From: Nitrospirota bacterium
Lineage (GTDB): Bacteria; Nitrospirota; Nitrospiria; JACQBZ01
Assembly: GCA_016198945.1 (NCBI GenBank)
Contig: JACQHO010000140.1
Span: 1 to 11,739 of the forward strand
Direction: 5' to 3'
DNA: 11,739 bases
Shown here: positions 11,447 through 11,739 of the stretch, one piece after another
Numbering within the stretch: position 1 is the first letter of the stretch
Layout: every line of letters begins with the position of its first letter
The notes under the pieces: generated by a model
What the model saw: the letters and a program-made list of their open reading frames with translations, nothing else
The model's database searches: none
What the model was told of the DNA's origin: nothing
Translations under genes and position numbers: made by a program

Positions 11447-11739
11447 ATGATCCATGCTCTTTTTTTCAAGATCACCTTGATTTGCTATTTTCTCGGCACG
11501 TTCGCTTTTCTGGCCTACCTTCTGGCCGGGAAAAAAGAAACGTTTTCCAGGCTGTCCCTCGTGACCACGGGCATCGGCTTTGCATTCCACACGACAACAT
11601 TCATCACCCGACTGTTTGAGTCCGGCTTTGTCTCCCTGACCCATTTGGTGGATGCAATGGCCTTTTTTGCCTGGGCCTTGGTGATGGTCTTCCTTTTCGT
11701 GGAATTCCGCTTCCGCATTCATGTTCTCGGCTCGTTTGT
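11447..11739 (+). CDS. CcsA/CcsB/HemX-like membrane protein, 5' part
   Basis: The frame is open to the window end, with 97 full codons visible. It starts MIHALFFKITLICYFLG and has three predicted membrane helices (about 3-27, 37-55, 63-88), with GIGFAFHTTTF carrying the histidine typical of the CcsA/HemX family and AMAFFAWALVMVFLFVEFRF matching the third helix. Members act in cytochrome c haem delivery (CcsA/ResC) or lie next to hemA (HemX) and influence haem synthesis. The part visible here, short first loops and then LVDAMAFFAW, fits the HemX/CcsA-like group, but the WWD haem loop would lie beyond the window, so the subfamily is open. GAGG (about 11433-11436) precedes the ATG by 10 nt. A consensus promoter lies upstream. 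Confidence 0.75.
   Translation, partial: MIHALFFKITLICYFLGTFAFLAYLLAGKKETFSRLSLVTTGIGFAFHTTTFITRLFESGFVSLTHLVDAMAFFAWALVMVFLFVEFRFRIHVLGSF

Overview
This looks like a chromosomal segment of a GC-rich, Gram-negative bacterium with an outer membrane: two outer-membrane beta-barrels, two lipoproteins, a type IV pilus/type II secretion ATPase and ComEC are encoded. The short repeat families (GGCTGTTGAAAAAG ends, an in-frame GTDLKSVP palindrome, AAAGGTGacaggCACCTTT hairpins) and the gene content remind me of Nitrospirota or related deep lineages. That placement is from memory and tentative.

Layout. The left edge (1-621, +) is the 3' part of panC, pantothenate synthetase. It converges on a minus-strand small outer-membrane barrel gene (652-1278). 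Positions 1279-1838 form a gene graveyard: short repeats, a diverged copy of the panC 3' end (1524-1601), and what may be a collapsed XdhC-like gene on the minus strand (1602-1728). Next comes an AT-richer accessory islet on the minus strand with an unknown lipoprotein (1839-2516) and a small GIY-YIG-like protein (2597-3043). From 3353 to 11167 all genes are again on the minus strand and GC-rich: an Omp85/BamA-type barrel without POTRA domains, a PilB/GspE ATPase with an added tandem zinc ribbon, ComEC, two DUF151 'bifunctional nuclease' (BFN) paralogues, and a lipoprotein between the BFN genes. In transcription order this is BFN-2, lipoprotein, BFN-1, comEC, pilB, omp85. The right edge (11447-11739, +) is the 5' part of a CcsA/HemX-like membrane protein. 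It is divergent from BFN-2, and near-consensus sigma70-type promoters face both ways between them.

How the genes fit together. ComEC (DNA uptake channel) next to a PilB-type motor suggests DNA uptake or type IV pili. The Omp85-like barrel follows pilB, and its functional link is unknown. The rest are housekeeping genes.

The most unusual aspect is the number of short palindromic repeats placed exactly at gene borders, with no transposase in the window. A 57-bp sequence with two mini-hairpins occurs twice, identically. One copy fills the pilB-omp85 gap, and the repeat tract containing it supplies the pilB stop codon. A 24-bp piece of it touches the Shine-Dalgarno of the lipoprotein gene. A 25-bp palindrome is inserted in frame in comEC. 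A MITE-like element of about 123 bp with terminal inverted repeats lies between BFN-2 and the next gene and appears to supply the BFN-2 stop codon. The truncation point of the panC remnant coincides with one of these repeats. I see no CRISPR array, tRNA, rRNA, integrase or toxin-antitoxin module.
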